From Megamonas funiformis (lineage in GTDB: Bacteria; Bacillota; Negativicutes; Selenomonadales; Selenomonadaceae): a stretch of 64,000 nt of DNA. The stretch lies in the NCBI RefSeq assembly GCF_010669225.1, contig NZ_CP048627.1:1811292-1875291 (forward strand). Direction: 5' to 3'. The translations under genes were made by a program, and so were the position numbers. Below the pieces are notes generated by a model, which saw nothing but the letters and a program-made list of their open reading frames with translations, made no database searches and was not told the origin of the DNA. Shown piece after piece: positions 35,909 to 45,776 of the stretch (its first letter is position 1; each line of letters starts with the position of its first letter).

Positions 35909-36825
35909 TGAAATCACCCTCTAAACGTTCATTAATCGTCTTATTTATCATTATAAGCATAATTTGTATTCTCTTTTTTGCTGCTATTGGTAGATTTAAT
36001 GCACCACTTGCTAATTCTATTGTTGTAAATGTTTTAGCACCATTTCAATCTGTTACTAGCGCAGTTTCAAGTAAATGTAATGATTTCCGTAACTATGTTT
36101 ATGATGTATTTTATGTTTACGACCAAAATAGAGAATTAAAAGCTCAAAACGATGATTTAAAACTCAAGGTTGCTCGTACAGCTGAGCTTGAAGCAGAAAA
36201 TGCTAATCTGCGTCAATTATTAAATTATAAAAAAGCTAATTTGCAATTTGATTTATTACCTGCCAACGTTATTGGTCGTGATAGTGCTACTTGGAGCAGT
36301 CATATCATTATCAATCGTGGTACAGATGATGGTGTACAAAAAAATATGACTGTCATTACTCCTGATGGTCTTGTAGGTAATATTCATGAAGCTTATGCTT
36401 CTTATTCTGAAGTTGAACTTATCACTGACCCTCGCTCTGCTGTTGGTTCTATTGTTCAACGTGCTGATTCTCGAGTAGCTGGTATAGTCAAGGGTTCTGC
36501 TGATTCCAATTCAGCAATCAATATGACTAATATCCCTCAAAATGCTAATATCGTAGAAGGCGATACTATCATCACTTCTGGTTTTGGTGGTATCTATCCA
36601 AAAGGAATTCCTATCGGCTCTGTAGCTGCTATAAAAAATGATTCTGGTGGATTATTACAATATGCAACTTTATATCCTTGTGTAGATTTTCAAAAACTTG
36701 AAAATGTTGCTGTTATCATTAACCATCGTGAAGTAGCTCAACCTGCTGCAACTCCAGCTCCTACAGCACCAGCTCAAGCAAATGCTCAAACTCCAGCTCA
36801 ACCTACTACAGGTGATACAAAATGA
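35908..36825 (+). CDS. mreC: Rod shape-determining protein MreC
   Basis: 305 residues: a membrane segment (about 9-30), a coiled coil (about 65-105, with ELKAQNDDLKLKVARTAELE), the beta-barrel MreC core to about 272, and a low-complexity A/P/T/Q tail (about 275-305). MreC bridges the cytoplasmic MreB filaments and the outer synthesis enzymes. Its tail resembles those on RodZ and PBP2 in this window. Overlaps mreD by four bases. Confidence 0.95.
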   Translation: MKSPSKRSLIVLFIIISIICILFFAAIGRFNAPLANSIVVNVLAPFQSVTSAVSSKCNDFRNYVYDVFYVYDQNRELKAQNDDLKLKVARTAELEAENANLRQLLNYKKANLQFDLLPANVIGRDSATWSSHIIINRGTDDGVQKNMTVITPDGLVGNIHEAYASYSEVELITDPRSAVGSIVQRADSRVAGIVKGSADSNSAINMTNIPQNANIVEGDTIITSGFGGIYPKGIPIGSVAAIKNDSGGLLQYATLYPCVDFQKLENVAVIINHREVAQPAATPAPTAPAQANAQTPAQPTTGDTK

Positions 36826-37328
36826 AAACAGTAATACCATGTTTTTTATTAATATTCATTGCCTATATTCTACAATCATCTGTTTTTAACATTATTGCTT
36901 ATGATGGAATTTCTGTAGATTTAATCTTATTATTAGTTATTTTCTTTAGCATTATTTATGATAAATATGCTATTTTATATGGATTTTGTGCAGGATTATT
37001 TCAAGATTTAGCTTCTGGTACATTCCTTGGTATCCATACTTTAAGTCTTGTTATCATCTGTATCTTAATCCATAAGATATCTCAACTAATCTACAAAGAA
37101 AATATATTTTTACCTATTGTAGCTAGTGTATTTTCTACTTTTTTAAATTATTTTATCATTGCTTTATTCATCTTTTTATTAGGTTATAGTTATAATATCT
37201 GGCTTGTCATAAACAATATGATTATCGCTCTTATCTATAATCTAGTATTTGCTTATCCTGTATATTTTATCGTTGTTAAAATCGACGCTAAACTTCAATA
37301 TTGGATAAAAAGATCTGAACAATTCTAA
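36822..37328 (+). CDS. mreD: Rod shape-determining protein MreD
   Basis: A 168-residue integral membrane protein, about five hydrophobic segments, with the family-typical FCAGLFQDLASGTFLGIHTLS. It belongs to the elongasome with MreC. Translation is coupled to mreC. A hairpin with a weak U-tract overlaps its stop. Confidence 0.92.
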   Translation: MKTVIPCFLLIFIAYILQSSVFNIIAYDGISVDLILLLVIFFSIIYDKYAILYGFCAGLFQDLASGTFLGIHTLSLVIICILIHKISQLIYKENIFLPIVASVFSTFLNYFIIALFIFLLGYSYNIWLVINNMIIALIYNLVFAYPVYFIVVKIDAKLQYWIKRSEQF

Positions 37329-37350
37329 CCTTAGGTTAGAAATTAATTTT
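37323..37350 (+). terminator. Possible weak terminator after mreD
   Basis: TTCTAACC (37323-37330), loop tta, GGTTAGAA (37334-37341), then ATTAATTTT. The U-tract is poor, so read-through to mrdA is likely. Confidence 0.4.
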
Positions 37351-37404
37351 AGAGTGATGAATAGCTCACAATCATAAATAATTTATAAAAAATCTAAAAG
37401 AGTA

Positions 37405-37413
37405 TGATATAAT
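37405..37413 (+). promoter_or_regulatory. Extended -10 promoter before mrdA
   Basis: TGA-TATAAT at 37405-37413, with no clear -35. It would give mrdA its own transcript with a leader of about 95 bases. Confidence 0.45.
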
Positions 37414-37468
37414 TATATTAACTTTTAGGTAAGCATATTTTTATATCTATACGATATTAAATGACTTT

Positions 37469-37494
37469 AAGACACCTAAGGGTGTCTTAATTTA
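37469..37494 (+). terminator. Hairpin in the mrdA leader
   Basis: AAGACACC-taag-GGTGTCTT (37469-37488) followed by AATTTATT, only 26 bases before the mrdA start. It could be a terminator of upstream read-through, an attenuator or an mRNA stabiliser; the tail is too mixed to decide. Confidence 0.45.
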
Positions 37495-37513
37495 TTATAG
37501 GAGTAAATTAAAG

Positions 37514-39313
37514 TTGAAATTTCTTGATAAACGTTTAAAAATTTTAGCTGCTATTGTAACACTTATAGTTGTTGCACTCATTAGTCGATTAGTTTATTTA
37601 CAAATCTATCAAGGCGAATATTTTTCTAAATTAGCAGATGGTAACCGCATTCGTCTTGTTTCCACGTCTGCACCTCGAGGCATTATCTATGACCGCAATG
37701 GTGTACAATTAGTAAATAATCGACCTGCTTTTACTGTAGAATTATTGCCATCTTTAGAGCCTGTATCTCCTGAAGTAGTGGCTCGCTTGGCTACTTTATT
37801 AAATATCAGTGTTGATGAAATAAATGAAAAAATTTCTCATCACTCTGGTTTTGACCCTGTTACCTTAAAAATAGATGTGCCACCTGAAATAGTAACTATC
37901 ATTGAAGAACAACAAGATTTATACCCAGGTGTATTTATCGATACAAAACCAGTACGTAACTATATCTATAAATATGAAGGAGCTCATGCTCTTGGTTATG
38001 TAAGTGAAATCAGCGATAGTGAACTTGAAGACAAGAAAAAAGCTGGTGATGATTCCTATAAATTAGGTGATATCATTGGTAAATTCGGTCTTGAAAAATA
38101 CTATGATAAATACCTTCGTGGTATTCCTGGTGGTGAACAAGTCGAAGTTGACGTTACCGGTCGTCCTGTTCAACGTCTAGGCATGAAAAATCCTGTAAGT
38201 GGTGCAAGTCTTACTTTGACTATTGACCACAATCTTCAAGAAGCTACAGAAAAAGCCATGGACGAAGTAATGTCTGGCATCAATGCGCAGGCTGCTGCCG
38301 CTGTAGTTTTAAATCCTCAAACTGGCGAAGTATTAGCTATGGTTAGTCGTCCAACTTATGACCCAAATTTATTTGCTCTTGGTATTTCCACTAAAGACTG
38401 GAATGCTATAAATAATAATCCACATTATCCTCTTGATAATAAAGCTGTAACTGGTGAATATCCTCCTGGTTCTACTTTCAAAATCATCACAGGTACTGCT
38501 GCTTTAATGGAAAAAGTAGTAACTCCTGATGAATTAATTTTTGACTCTGGTCAGCACTGGATAATTCCAAAAACAAATGCTGATGGTGAAGCTTTAGGTT
38601 ATATCAATTTTGAACAAGCCTTAGCTCATTCTGATAACGTTTATTTCTACGAAATGGGTAACCGTTTAGGCATTGATAGATTAGCAAAATGGGCTCGTAT
38701 CTTTGGTATTGGTGAAAAAACAGGCATAGACTTACCATATGAAGCAGTAGGTAATGTTGCTTGCCCTGAATACAAACGTAAGGTATTTGATGAAGATTGG
38801 TATCTTGCTGAAACATTTGACGCTTCTATAGGTCAAGGGTTCACACTTGCTACACCATTACAAATGGCTTTAGTTATGAGTGAAGCTGCTAATGGTGGTA
38901 AAAAATATCGCCCATATTTAGTAAAAGATATCATAGCTCTAGATGGTACGGTAATCAAACATTTTGATCCAGTAGTTGAACGTGATTTAAATATTGATCC
39001 ATCTGTTATCAGTCTTGTTCAAGAAGGTCTACATGAAGTTAGTACTGTCGGTACAGCAGCTGCCATGTTTAAAGACTTCCCTGTACCAATTGCTGGTAAA
39101 ACAGGTACTGCCGAAAACTCTCATGGTCGTGATCATGGTTGGTTTGTAGCCTACGGTCCATTTGATAATCCTAATATTGCTGTAGCTGTTATCGTAGAAA
39201 ATGCAGGTTATGGTGCTACTTCTGCCGTACCTATTGGATATAAAATTCTAAGTGCTGCTTTTGGTTTAGATAAGCCAAAAACTCCAGAAAATCAACCAGC
39301 TCCTGCACAATAA
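37514..39313 (+). CDS. mrdA: Penicillin-binding protein 2 (elongation transpeptidase)
   Basis: 599 residues: a cytoplasmic start, one membrane segment (about 8-29), the PBP dimer domain and the transpeptidase domain with all three motifs: the active serine in GSTFKIITG, SDN in AHSDNVYFYEMG, and KTGTAEN. A P/Q/A-rich tail ends in ENQPAPAQ. It builds the lateral wall with MreBCD and RodA. The start codon is TTG, after TAGGAGTAAATTAAAG. Confidence 0.95.
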   Translation: MKFLDKRLKILAAIVTLIVVALISRLVYLQIYQGEYFSKLADGNRIRLVSTSAPRGIIYDRNGVQLVNNRPAFTVELLPSLEPVSPEVVARLATLLNISVDEINEKISHHSGFDPVTLKIDVPPEIVTIIEEQQDLYPGVFIDTKPVRNYIYKYEGAHALGYVSEISDSELEDKKKAGDDSYKLGDIIGKFGLEKYYDKYLRGIPGGEQVEVDVTGRPVQRLGMKNPVSGASLTLTIDHNLQEATEKAMDEVMSGINAQAAAAVVLNPQTGEVLAMVSRPTYDPNLFALGISTKDWNAINNNPHYPLDNKAVTGEYPPGSTFKIITGTAALMEKVVTPDELIFDSGQHWIIPKTNADGEALGYINFEQALAHSDNVYFYEMGNRLGIDRLAKWARIFGIGEKTGIDLPYEAVGNVACPEYKRKVFDEDWYLAETFDASIGQGFTLATPLQMALVMSEAANGGKKYRPYLVKDIIALDGTVIKHFDPVVERDLNIDPSVISLVQEGLHEVSTVGTAAAMFKDFPVPIAGKTGTAENSHGRDHGWFVAYGPFDNPNIAVAVIVENAGYGATSAVPIGYKILSAAFGLDKPKTPENQPAPAQ

Positions 39314-39336
39314 TAATAATAAAATGAAGTGATTAT

Positions 39337-39960
39337 ATGAATGAATTAATAACGTTTAAAGGTTCTAATGATGGCTTAATTTTAGTCATAACAAAAAAAG
39401 CTAATTTCAATCAAATTAAAGAAGCATTAAGTAAAAAATTAGCTTCTTGTTCCAATTTTTTTGAAGCTAATACTACTATATTGCTCAAAGATGATAAATT
39501 CTCTCAAGAAGAGCAAAATATATTAGCTGATATCTTAAAACAATATCAATTAAATTTAAAAATTGTAACTGTTGACAAGACAGCTACAAACCAACATTGT
39601 TCAGCACAAAATCCGCCATTAATCATCAAACGCACTGTACGTGGAGGCGAAGAAATTTTTTCTAAAGGCTCTATCGTCATTGAAGGAAATGTCAATCCTG
39701 GTGCTAAAATCATAGCTGGTGGAAATATTGATATTCATGGTCATTGTCGTGGCATTGTCTATGCTGGAGCCTATGGCGATATTAATTCTTATATAATTGC
39801 TGATAAATTATCGCCACTGCAAATACGTATAGCACATTTAATTGCTAGAGCACCAGATAATAGTGAAAATATTACTGATAATAAAAAATCATCAACTCCT
39901 GAAAAAGCTATTATCTGTGATAATACCATTATCCTAGAGCCATTCAATCGAGAAAATTAA
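39337..39960 (+). CDS. minC: Septum site-determining protein MinC
   Basis: 207 residues. The N-terminal half (1-100) is the variable MinC_N domain. The C-terminal half has the beta-helix MinC_C domain: KRTVRGGEEIFSKGSIVIEG, NPGAKIIAGGNIDIHGHCRG and GAYGDINSYI. It inhibits FtsZ at the poles and is carried by MinD, encoded 84 bases downstream. Confidence 0.94.
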   Translation: MNELITFKGSNDGLILVITKKANFNQIKEALSKKLASCSNFFEANTTILLKDDKFSQEEQNILADILKQYQLNLKIVTVDKTATNQHCSAQNPPLIIKRTVRGGEEIFSKGSIVIEGNVNPGAKIIAGGNIDIHGHCRGIVYAGAYGDINSYIIADKLSPLQIRIAHLIARAPDNSENITDNKKSSTPEKAIICDNTIILEPFNREN

Positions 39961-40044
39961 TTTGCACAAAGTAAAAGTATATAATTGTAAAGAGAGGTGC
40001 TTTTCTGTTTGTCTTGTAGTGCAAAAAGGCAACAGTAATCTTAT

Positions 40045-40848
40045 ATGACCCAAACTAATACAAATTGTAAAATCATTGTTATTACTTCTGGTAAAGGTGG
40101 TGTAGGCAAAACTACTACTACAGCCAATATAGGTGCTGGTCTTGCCATGAAAGGATATAAAGTCGCACTTATTGATACAGATACAGGGCTTCGCAATCTT
40201 GACTTATTATTAGGTTTAGAAAATCGCATTATGTATGATTTAGTAGATGTAACATCTGGTAAAATTCCTTACAAAAAAGCCCTTGTTCGCCATAAAAAAT
40301 ATGAGACATTATTCTTATTGCCTACATCTCAGACAAAAGATAAACTCGCCGTATCTCCTGAACAAGTTGTCGCTTTATGTTCAGAAATGAGTGCAGATTT
40401 TGATTTCATCTTGATTGACTGCCCTGCTGGTATTGAACAAGGTTTCAAAACAGCTGTAGCCGCTGCTGATATCGCTTTAGTTGTTACTATGCCTGAAATC
40501 TCTGCTGTTCGTGATGCCGATAAAATTATTGGTGAATTGAACCGCGCTGATAAAGAAAATATCTTATTAATCGTCAACAGAATTCGTCCTGATATGGTAG
40601 CTAAAGGTGAAATGCTAGACCTTGATGATATCAACGATATCTTAGCTATAAAATGTATCGGTCAAATTCCAGATGATGAAATGGTCGTATCTTCTACTAA
40701 CCGTGGTGAACCTGTAATTGCTAATACAAAATCTCAAGCTGGTATAGCTTATCAAAATATCACTAGACGTCTTTGTGGTGAAGATGTTCCATTTATGACT
40801 TTCCGTACTAAAGAGTCTTTCTTTGATAGATTAAAAAAATTATTTTAA
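40045..40848 (+). CDS. minD: Septum site-determining ATPase MinD
   Basis: A 267-residue deviant Walker A ATPase: SGKGGVGKTTTTANIGAGLA at residues 12-31, DTDTGLRNLDLLLGLENR, and DCPAGIEQGF. The C-terminal amphipathic helix KESFFDRLKKLF is the membrane-targeting sequence. The ribosome binding site is weak (AAAAAGGCAACAG). Confidence 0.96.
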   Translation: MTQTNTNCKIIVITSGKGGVGKTTTTANIGAGLAMKGYKVALIDTDTGLRNLDLLLGLENRIMYDLVDVTSGKIPYKKALVRHKKYETLFLLPTSQTKDKLAVSPEQVVALCSEMSADFDFILIDCPAGIEQGFKTAVAAADIALVVTMPEISAVRDADKIIGELNRADKENILLIVNRIRPDMVAKGEMLDLDDINDILAIKCIGQIPDDEMVVSSTNRGEPVIANTKSQAGIAYQNITRRLCGEDVPFMTFRTKESFFDRLKKLF

Positions 40849-40867
40849 TTAAGGAGAGCATAATATT

Positions 40868-41140
40868 ATGTTTGAGGTTGTAATGAAATTATTAAATAGA
40901 AATCAAAAAACATCTAAAGAAATTGCTAAAGATAGATTAAAAGTCGTATTAATTCATGACCGTGCTAATATTTCTCCTGAAGTTATGCAAGCTTTAAAAA
41001 ACGATATAATTGAGGTAATTTCTCATTACATGGATATAAATAAAAATGAAATGGAAATTTCTTTGGAAAATGATGATAATTCTGTTGCATTATTAGCTAA
41101 TATCCCTGTAAATCGCATTAAAAATCAAGCTAAAAGATAG
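40868..41140 (+). CDS. minE: Cell division topological specificity factor MinE
   Basis: 90 residues. The N-terminal amphipathic segment (FEVVMKLLNR) is the membrane- and MinD-binding part; SKEIAKDRLKVVLIHDRANI and ISHYMDINKNEMEISLE form the dimer core. It drives MinD release and pole-to-pole oscillation. Its presence, rather than only DivIVA, fits a diderm Negativicute. A terminator follows. Confidence 0.94.
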   Translation: MFEVVMKLLNRNQKTSKEIAKDRLKVVLIHDRANISPEVMQALKNDIIEVISHYMDINKNEMEISLENDDNSVALLANIPVNRIKNQAKR

Positions 41141-41150
41141 ATAAATTATA

Positions 41151-41192
41151 GGCAAGCATTTATTTTTAATAAGTGCTTGTCCTTTTATTTTT
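41151..41192 (+). terminator. Intrinsic terminator after minCDE
   Basis: GGCAAGCATTTATT pairs with AATAAGTGCTTGTCC (one G-U, one U-G), followed by TTTTATTTTTT. Confidence 0.8.
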
Positions 41193-41318
41193 TACTCAAT
41201 ATTTATCATCTATTTATTAGATTAGTATTTATTGCTTTGCTTTACACTTCATCTAAAAAAATGGTACAATATAACATAATGATTATCAAATTATCCCATA
41301 TTAATGAGGTTTATATTA

Positions 41319-42305
41319 ATGAACAAATTCCATAAAAGACTTTGTGTCTTAATTTTTTTCGTATCTGTGATTTCTGCTGGAGTCATTTATTTCACAGTGG
41401 ATATTAATACTTTATCTAGTTTGACACAGTTCAATCCTCTAGCAATAATCGCAGCTTTGATTTCCATTAGCTTTGGTTTATTTTTAGATGGTTTAAGACT
41501 TGTCCAGTTAGTTAATATCTCCAACGAAAAAATCTCATTTTCACAAGCATTACATGTAGTATTTGGCAATTATTTCTTAGCACTGCTAACACCTGGTTTC
41601 AGCGGTGGTGCAATTGCTCAAGTACTCTTTTTACGTCATGCTGAAATACCTGTCGGAAAAGCCACTATAATTGTCATTGTCCGCACAATTTTATCCATCA
41701 TGTTTTTAATCATGTGCATGCCGTTTATCTTCATGCATGATGCAGGTATAATCCCATGGATTTCTGATGAAACTTTAATGATTATCTCTAGTTTGGCTTT
41801 TTTAGTTATTTTGATGTTGATTTGGTGTTTCAAGCATAATTACTTAGATTATCTAGTAATTAAATTTGTTCGTCGACTTTCTTACAAAAAAGCAAAAGCA
41901 TTTCTTTCTTTTTATCGAGATAATAAATTAGCTATAAAACTTTTATTAGCTTCTCCTTTAAAAATGCTTAAAGTCTATATTACGTCGGGCTTAAGTTTAC
42001 TTTTTATCTATGCTATCGTACCAATTTTAATGTTTAGTTTAACTGATGATTTTGATGGTGTCTTAGCCATGGGACGTATGATAATTTTAAACATCTTACT
42101 TTACTTTTCTCCAACGCCAGGAGGTTCTGGTATCGCCGAAGGTGGTTTTATATTATTGTTTAACTCTATGTTACCAGAAGGTACTGTCGGTATTGTAGCT
42201 GTTACATGGCGCTTAATCGCTGAATATATACCTTTCCTCATTGGTTTTTACTATACAATTAAAGTCTTTGGTCGAGATTTTTTAAATAAACCACTTATAA
42301 AATAA
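41319..42305 (+). CDS. Flippase-like membrane protein (lysylphosphatidylglycerol synthase TM region family, UPF0104)
   Basis: A 328-residue protein of about eight hydrophobic segments. The family segments are FGNYFLALLTPGFSGGAIAQ and YFSPTPGGSGIAEGGFILLF, seen in AglD/MprF-type transmembrane domains. No cytoplasmic aminoacyl-transferase domain is attached, so it is not a full MprF. It may move a lipid-linked molecule across the membrane. I choose ATG 41319 with GAGG nine bases upstream over ATG 41304. Confidence 0.75.
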   Translation: MNKFHKRLCVLIFFVSVISAGVIYFTVDINTLSSLTQFNPLAIIAALISISFGLFLDGLRLVQLVNISNEKISFSQALHVVFGNYFLALLTPGFSGGAIAQVLFLRHAEIPVGKATIIVIVRTILSIMFLIMCMPFIFMHDAGIIPWISDETLMIISSLAFLVILMLIWCFKHNYLDYLVIKFVRRLSYKKAKAFLSFYRDNKLAIKLLLASPLKMLKVYITSGLSLLFIYAIVPILMFSLTDDFDGVLAMGRMIILNILLYFSPTPGGSGIAEGGFILLFNSMLPEGTVGIVAVTWRLIAEYIPFLIGFYYTIKVFGRDFLNKPLIK

Positions 42306-42343
42306 TCTTTTAAAATTTTATCTATGGAGGCAAATTTTATTTA

Positions 42344-43348
42344 ATGGAAGACTTTAATGAACGCATAGTTTCTGGTGGCGAGATGGATATTGATAATTGG
42401 CAGTATTCTCTACGCCCTAAGAAATTACAAGAATATATAGGACAAGATAAAGTCAAAGATAATTTATCTATTTTCATTCAAGCAGCTTTAAATCGCAATG
42501 AAGCTCTTGACCATGTACTTTTATACGGACCTCCTGGACTCGGTAAAACTACACTTGCCAATATTATCGCTAATGAAATGGGAGTAAACTTCCGTGTAAC
42601 TTCTGGGCCAGCTATTGAGCGCTCTGGCGATTTAGCAGCACTACTTACGAACCTCACCGAAAAAGACGTATTATTTATTGATGAAATTCACCGTCTTTCT
42701 CATAGCGTAGAAGAAGTTTTATATTCCGCTATGGAAGATTTTGCCTTGGATATCATCATCGGTAAAGGGCCAAGCGCTCGCTCTATTCGTCTTGATATTG
42801 CGCCATTTACACTCATTGGAGCGACTACTAAAGCTGGTGCCTTAGCCTCTCCACTACGTGATCGCTTTGGTGTTATTTCTCGCCTAGAATATTACACACC
42901 TGAATCATTAGTTTTTATTATCAAGCGCTCCGCTGAAATCTTAAATATACCTATCGAAGATAGAGGAGCTTTGGAAATCGCACGTCGCTCTCGTGGAACA
43001 CCTCGAGTAGCTAATCGCCTTTTAAAACGAGTTCGTGATTTCGCTCAAATAAAAGGCGACGGTATTATCACTGATGAAATCGCAGATACGGCTCTAGCTA
43101 TGCTTGAAATTGACAAGATGGGGCTTGACCATATTGATCGCAATATTTTACTCACTATGATTAATAAATTTGGCGGTGGCCCTGTCGGTCTTGAAACATT
43201 AGCTGCAGCAGTAAGCGAAGAAACAGATACTATCGGTGATGTTTATGAGCCTTATTTACTTCAATTAGGCTTTATCAATCGCACTCCTAGAGGGCGAGTT
43301 GTTACCAAGCTTGGTTATGAACATCTTGGTTTGACAAAAACGGAATAA
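42344..43348 (+). CDS. ruvB: Holliday junction branch migration helicase RuvB
   Basis: A 334-residue AAA+ motor. Walker [13 protein letters not shown]; Walker B: LFIDEIHR; sensor/arginine-finger region: [18 protein letters not shown]; the C-terminal winged helix carries [17 protein letters not shown] and [10 protein letters not shown]. Start and ribosome binding site (GGAGGC) are clear. ruvA and ruvC are not adjacent upstream in this window. queH follows after 26 bases. Confidence 0.97.
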   Translation: MEDFNERIVSGGEMDIDNWQYSLRPKKLQEYIGQDKVKDNLSIFIQAALNRNEALDHVLLYGPPGLGKTTLANIIANEMGVNFRVTSGPAIERSGDLAALLTNLTEKDVLFIDEIHRLSHSVEEVLYSAMEDFALDIIIGKGPSARSIRLDIAPFTLIGATTKAGALASPLRDRFGVISRLEYYTPESLVFIIKRSAEILNIPIEDRGALEIARRSRGTPRVANRLLKRVRDFAQIKGDGIITDEIADTALAMLEIDKMGLDHIDRNILLTMINKFGGGPVGLETLAAAVSEETDTIGDVYEPYLLQLGFINRTPRGRVVTKLGYEHLGLTKTE

Positions 43349-43374
43349 TTTATATTTATTTAGGGAGTTTATAA

Positions 43375-43989
43375 ATGAATATATTACTTCATATGTGTTG
43401 TGGTCCATGCGCTTGTTATCCAGTGCCAAAACTTCGTTCAGAAGGTCATGATATTACAGGATATTTTTTCAATCCTAATATTCACCCTTATAAAGAATTT
43501 AAGCACCGTTTAACAACTGCACAAGAATATGCACAAAAAGTTGATTTAAAACTTATCGTAGATACAAATTATCAATTACGAGATTTTTTACAACGTGCTT
43601 TAACTATCGAAAAAAATACAGATGGTCTTAATTTAGATAATCGACGCTGCCGTATGTGTTATGCTTGGCGACTTCATCAAACAGCAATTTATGCTAAAGA
43701 AAATAATTTTGATGCATTCTCATCAACTTTATTTGTCAGTCCTTATCAAAACCATGAAATGATGAAAGATGTCGCTCAAAAAATTTCTCAAGCGGTAGGT
43801 ATTCCTTTCTTCTATGAAGATTTTCGACCAGGATTTGCTGAAGGAACACAAACAAGCATTGATTTAGAATTATATCGTCAGCCTTATTGTGGTTGTATCT
43901 TCAGTGAAGAAGAACGTTATTCCAATTCTTTCAAGAAAAAACGCAAAAAAAAATTAAAAGCTCTCTTTAATGAGCAAAATAATAAATGA
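43375..43989 (+). CDS. queH: Epoxyqueuosine reductase QueH
   Basis: 204 residues of the DUF208/QueH family, which reduces epoxyqueuosine to queuosine in tRNA without cobalamin. Cysteine motifs: HMCCGPCACYP at the N-terminus, RRCRMCYAWRL in the middle and QPYCGCIFSEEERY near the end. The C-terminus is a lysine-rich tail. It complements queE-queD (14.3-15.4 kb) although far from them. Confidence 0.92.
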   Translation: MNILLHMCCGPCACYPVPKLRSEGHDITGYFFNPNIHPYKEFKHRLTTAQEYAQKVDLKLIVDTNYQLRDFLQRALTIEKNTDGLNLDNRRCRMCYAWRLHQTAIYAKENNFDAFSSTLFVSPYQNHEMMKDVAQKISQAVGIPFFYEDFRPGFAEGTQTSIDLELYRQPYCGCIFSEEERYSNSFKKKRKKKLKALFNEQNNK

Positions 43990-44004
43990 TGTGATGGGGT
44001 TTTT

Positions 44005-44502
44005 ATGATATCTATTACTACTGCAACAGCTGATGATTTAATAACTCTTGCAGATATTGAGCAAATATGTTTTTCATCCCAAGAAAGTGCTAGTTTAAAT
44101 ACTTTAAAATCTAGATTTGATGTATTTCCTAATCATTTCTTAGTAGCCAAAATTCATAAACATGATGATAATGAAATTATAGGTTTTGTCAATGGTATGG
44201 TAACTGATGAAGAAACTATTACTGATGAAATGTATACAAATGCTAAACTTCATCAACCTCAAGGAAAGTATCAAACAATCTTTGGTATTGATGTATTGCC
44301 ATCTTATCAACATTTAGGCATTGCAACTAAATTAATGAAAAATCTTATTGAAAAGGCTCAAAAAGAAAAACGCACTGGAATTATTTTATGCTGTAAACAT
44401 CAACTTATTCCATTTTATGAACAATTTGGATTTCAAAATTTAGGTATTTCTAAATCTACACATGGTGGCGTTGTCTGGTATGACATGCTCCTAAATATAT
44501 AA
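44005..44502 (+). CDS. GNAT family N-acetyltransferase
   Basis: 165 residues with a GNAT fold: ATADDLITLADIEQICF at the N-terminus, the strand FGIDVLPSYQHLGIATKLMKNLI containing the acetyl-CoA loop, and FYEQFGFQNLG near the C-terminus. Substrate unknown; the shape resembles AANAT-like proteins. It lies 15 bases after queH and may be cotranscribed. A strong bidirectional terminator follows. Confidence 0.82.
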   Translation: MISITTATADDLITLADIEQICFSSQESASLNTLKSRFDVFPNHFLVAKIHKHDDNEIIGFVNGMVTDEETITDEMYTNAKLHQPQGKYQTIFGIDVLPSYQHLGIATKLMKNLIEKAQKEKRTGIILCCKHQLIPFYEQFGFQNLGISKSTHGGVVWYDMLLNI

Positions 44503-44557
44503 AAAATCCTCTATAGTTAGTGATGAATAATTCATTTAACTATAGAGGATTTTTTTA
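44501..44557. terminator. Bidirectional terminator between GNAT and MFS genes
   Basis: AAAATCCTCTATAGTTA (ending 44519) pairs with TAACTATAGAGGATTTT (starting 44537), with A- and T-runs on the outer sides. It serves the convergent GNAT and MFS genes and overlaps the last codon of the latter. Confidence 0.9.
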
Positions 44558-45733
44558 TACTGCTTTATTTACTTTTAACATTTTCTCCTTTGGTGATTTT
44601 TTTATTCCCGCAAAAAAGAAACCTATACTCAATACAGTGAATAAAATGCCACCTAAAACTACATTATTTATACCAAATTCATCAATGAAAATACCACATA
44701 CAAAAGCTGCTATACAAGTACCTACATTTGTAGCTACTAAAAATAAAGCATTAGCAAAATCAGGCACATTAGATGCCACTCTTGTTATCCAATACTGATT
44801 AATATTAGCAGCACAACCCACGAGTATTCCCCAGATTAAAACTATACCCATGATTACAAAACCCATATTGCCTAAAAATAGCATTACTAAAAATAATACT
44901 GTTAACAAAAATGGATATATCCCTACAAATGAAAGTGGTCTTTGGCTTAATAATCTACCAGCAATAACATTGCCTAAAATATTCGCTAAACCGAAAATCA
45001 AAAGTGTAATGCTCACAAATTCTGTGGATAATAGCGATACTCTTTCTAAATAATCGGCTAAATAACTATATACACCAAAATTTGCACCATTTAATAAAAT
45101 TACAGCTATCAAAGCCCACCATAAATTAATATCTTTTAAAATTTTGAGCTGAGAGCCATAAGACATTTTTTCTTTGACTGGCATAGATGGTACATATATT
45201 ATTGTCAATGCTAAAGCGATTAAATTCACCAAAGCAAAAGCAAGCATAGCTATTTCTAAAGAAAATAAATTTGCAATATAACTCATAACTGGTACACCAA
45301 GCACCATACCAGCTGAAACACCAACCATTACTTTTGCTACTGCCTTAGGTGCTTCTTTTTCTGATACAGATGAAGAAGCTATAGCAAAAGATAATGAAAC
45401 ATATACAGGGTGTAAAAATGCAGGCACTACTCTTGCCACTAATACAAGCCAAAAACTTCCTGCAAAAGCAGATATCACATTACAAACAAAAAAAGTTCCC
45501 AAAGATATTATCATAATCGTTTTGCGATTATATTTAGATAATAATAAAGGTAATATCGGACCAGACACAGCTACTGCTAAAGCAAATAAGCTAACTAATA
45601 AACCAGCCACAGATATTTCTATATTATAAGTACTTGCAACTATTGGCAATATACCAATGACACCCATCTCCGTATTTAAGATACTAAATACGCCTATAGT
45701 CAAAATAAATACGATTAAATTATTCTTAGTCAT
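44555..45733 (-). CDS. MFS transporter, DHA1 type (AraJ/YdhP-like)
   Basis: 392 residues with twelve hydrophobic segments. The loop between TM2 and TM3 (LLLSKYNRKTIMIISLG) and motif C-like GVSAGMVLGVPVMSYIANLF are those of DHA1 drug/sugar exporters. It lies 43 bases downstream of an alpha/beta hydrolase gene on the same strand, with TTTAGGAGC before ATG. Substrate unknown. Confidence 0.85.
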   Translation of the reverse strand: MTKNNLIVFILTIGVFSILNTEMGVIGILPIVASTYNIEISVAGLLVSLFALAVAVSGPILPLLLSKYNRKTIMIISLGTFFVCNVISAFAGSFWLVLVARVVPAFLHPVYVSLSFAIASSSVSEKEAPKAVAKVMVGVSAGMVLGVPVMSYIANLFSLEIAMLAFALVNLIALALTIIYVPSMPVKEKMSYGSQLKILKDINLWWALIAVILLNGANFGVYSYLADYLERVSLLSTEFVSITLLIFGLANILGNVIAGRLLSQRPLSFVGIYPFLLTVLFLVMLFLGNMGFVIMGIVLIWGILVGCAANINQYWITRVASNVPDFANALFLVATNVGTCIAAFVCGIFIDEFGINNVVLGGILFTVLSIGFFFAGIKKSPKEKMLKVNKAV

Positions 45734-45776
45734 AATTTCGCTCCTAAATACATCTTGAAAATATCAATAAACTATT

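Noticed and set aside
41319-42305. Full MprF lysylphosphatidylglycerol synthase
   Set aside because: Only the membrane domain is present; the cytoplasmic aminoacyl-transferase domain is missing.
44520-44798. 92-codon plus-strand frame opposite the end of the MFS gene
   Set aside because: Antisense to a clear transporter and starting in a terminator; composition is that of a mirror frame.
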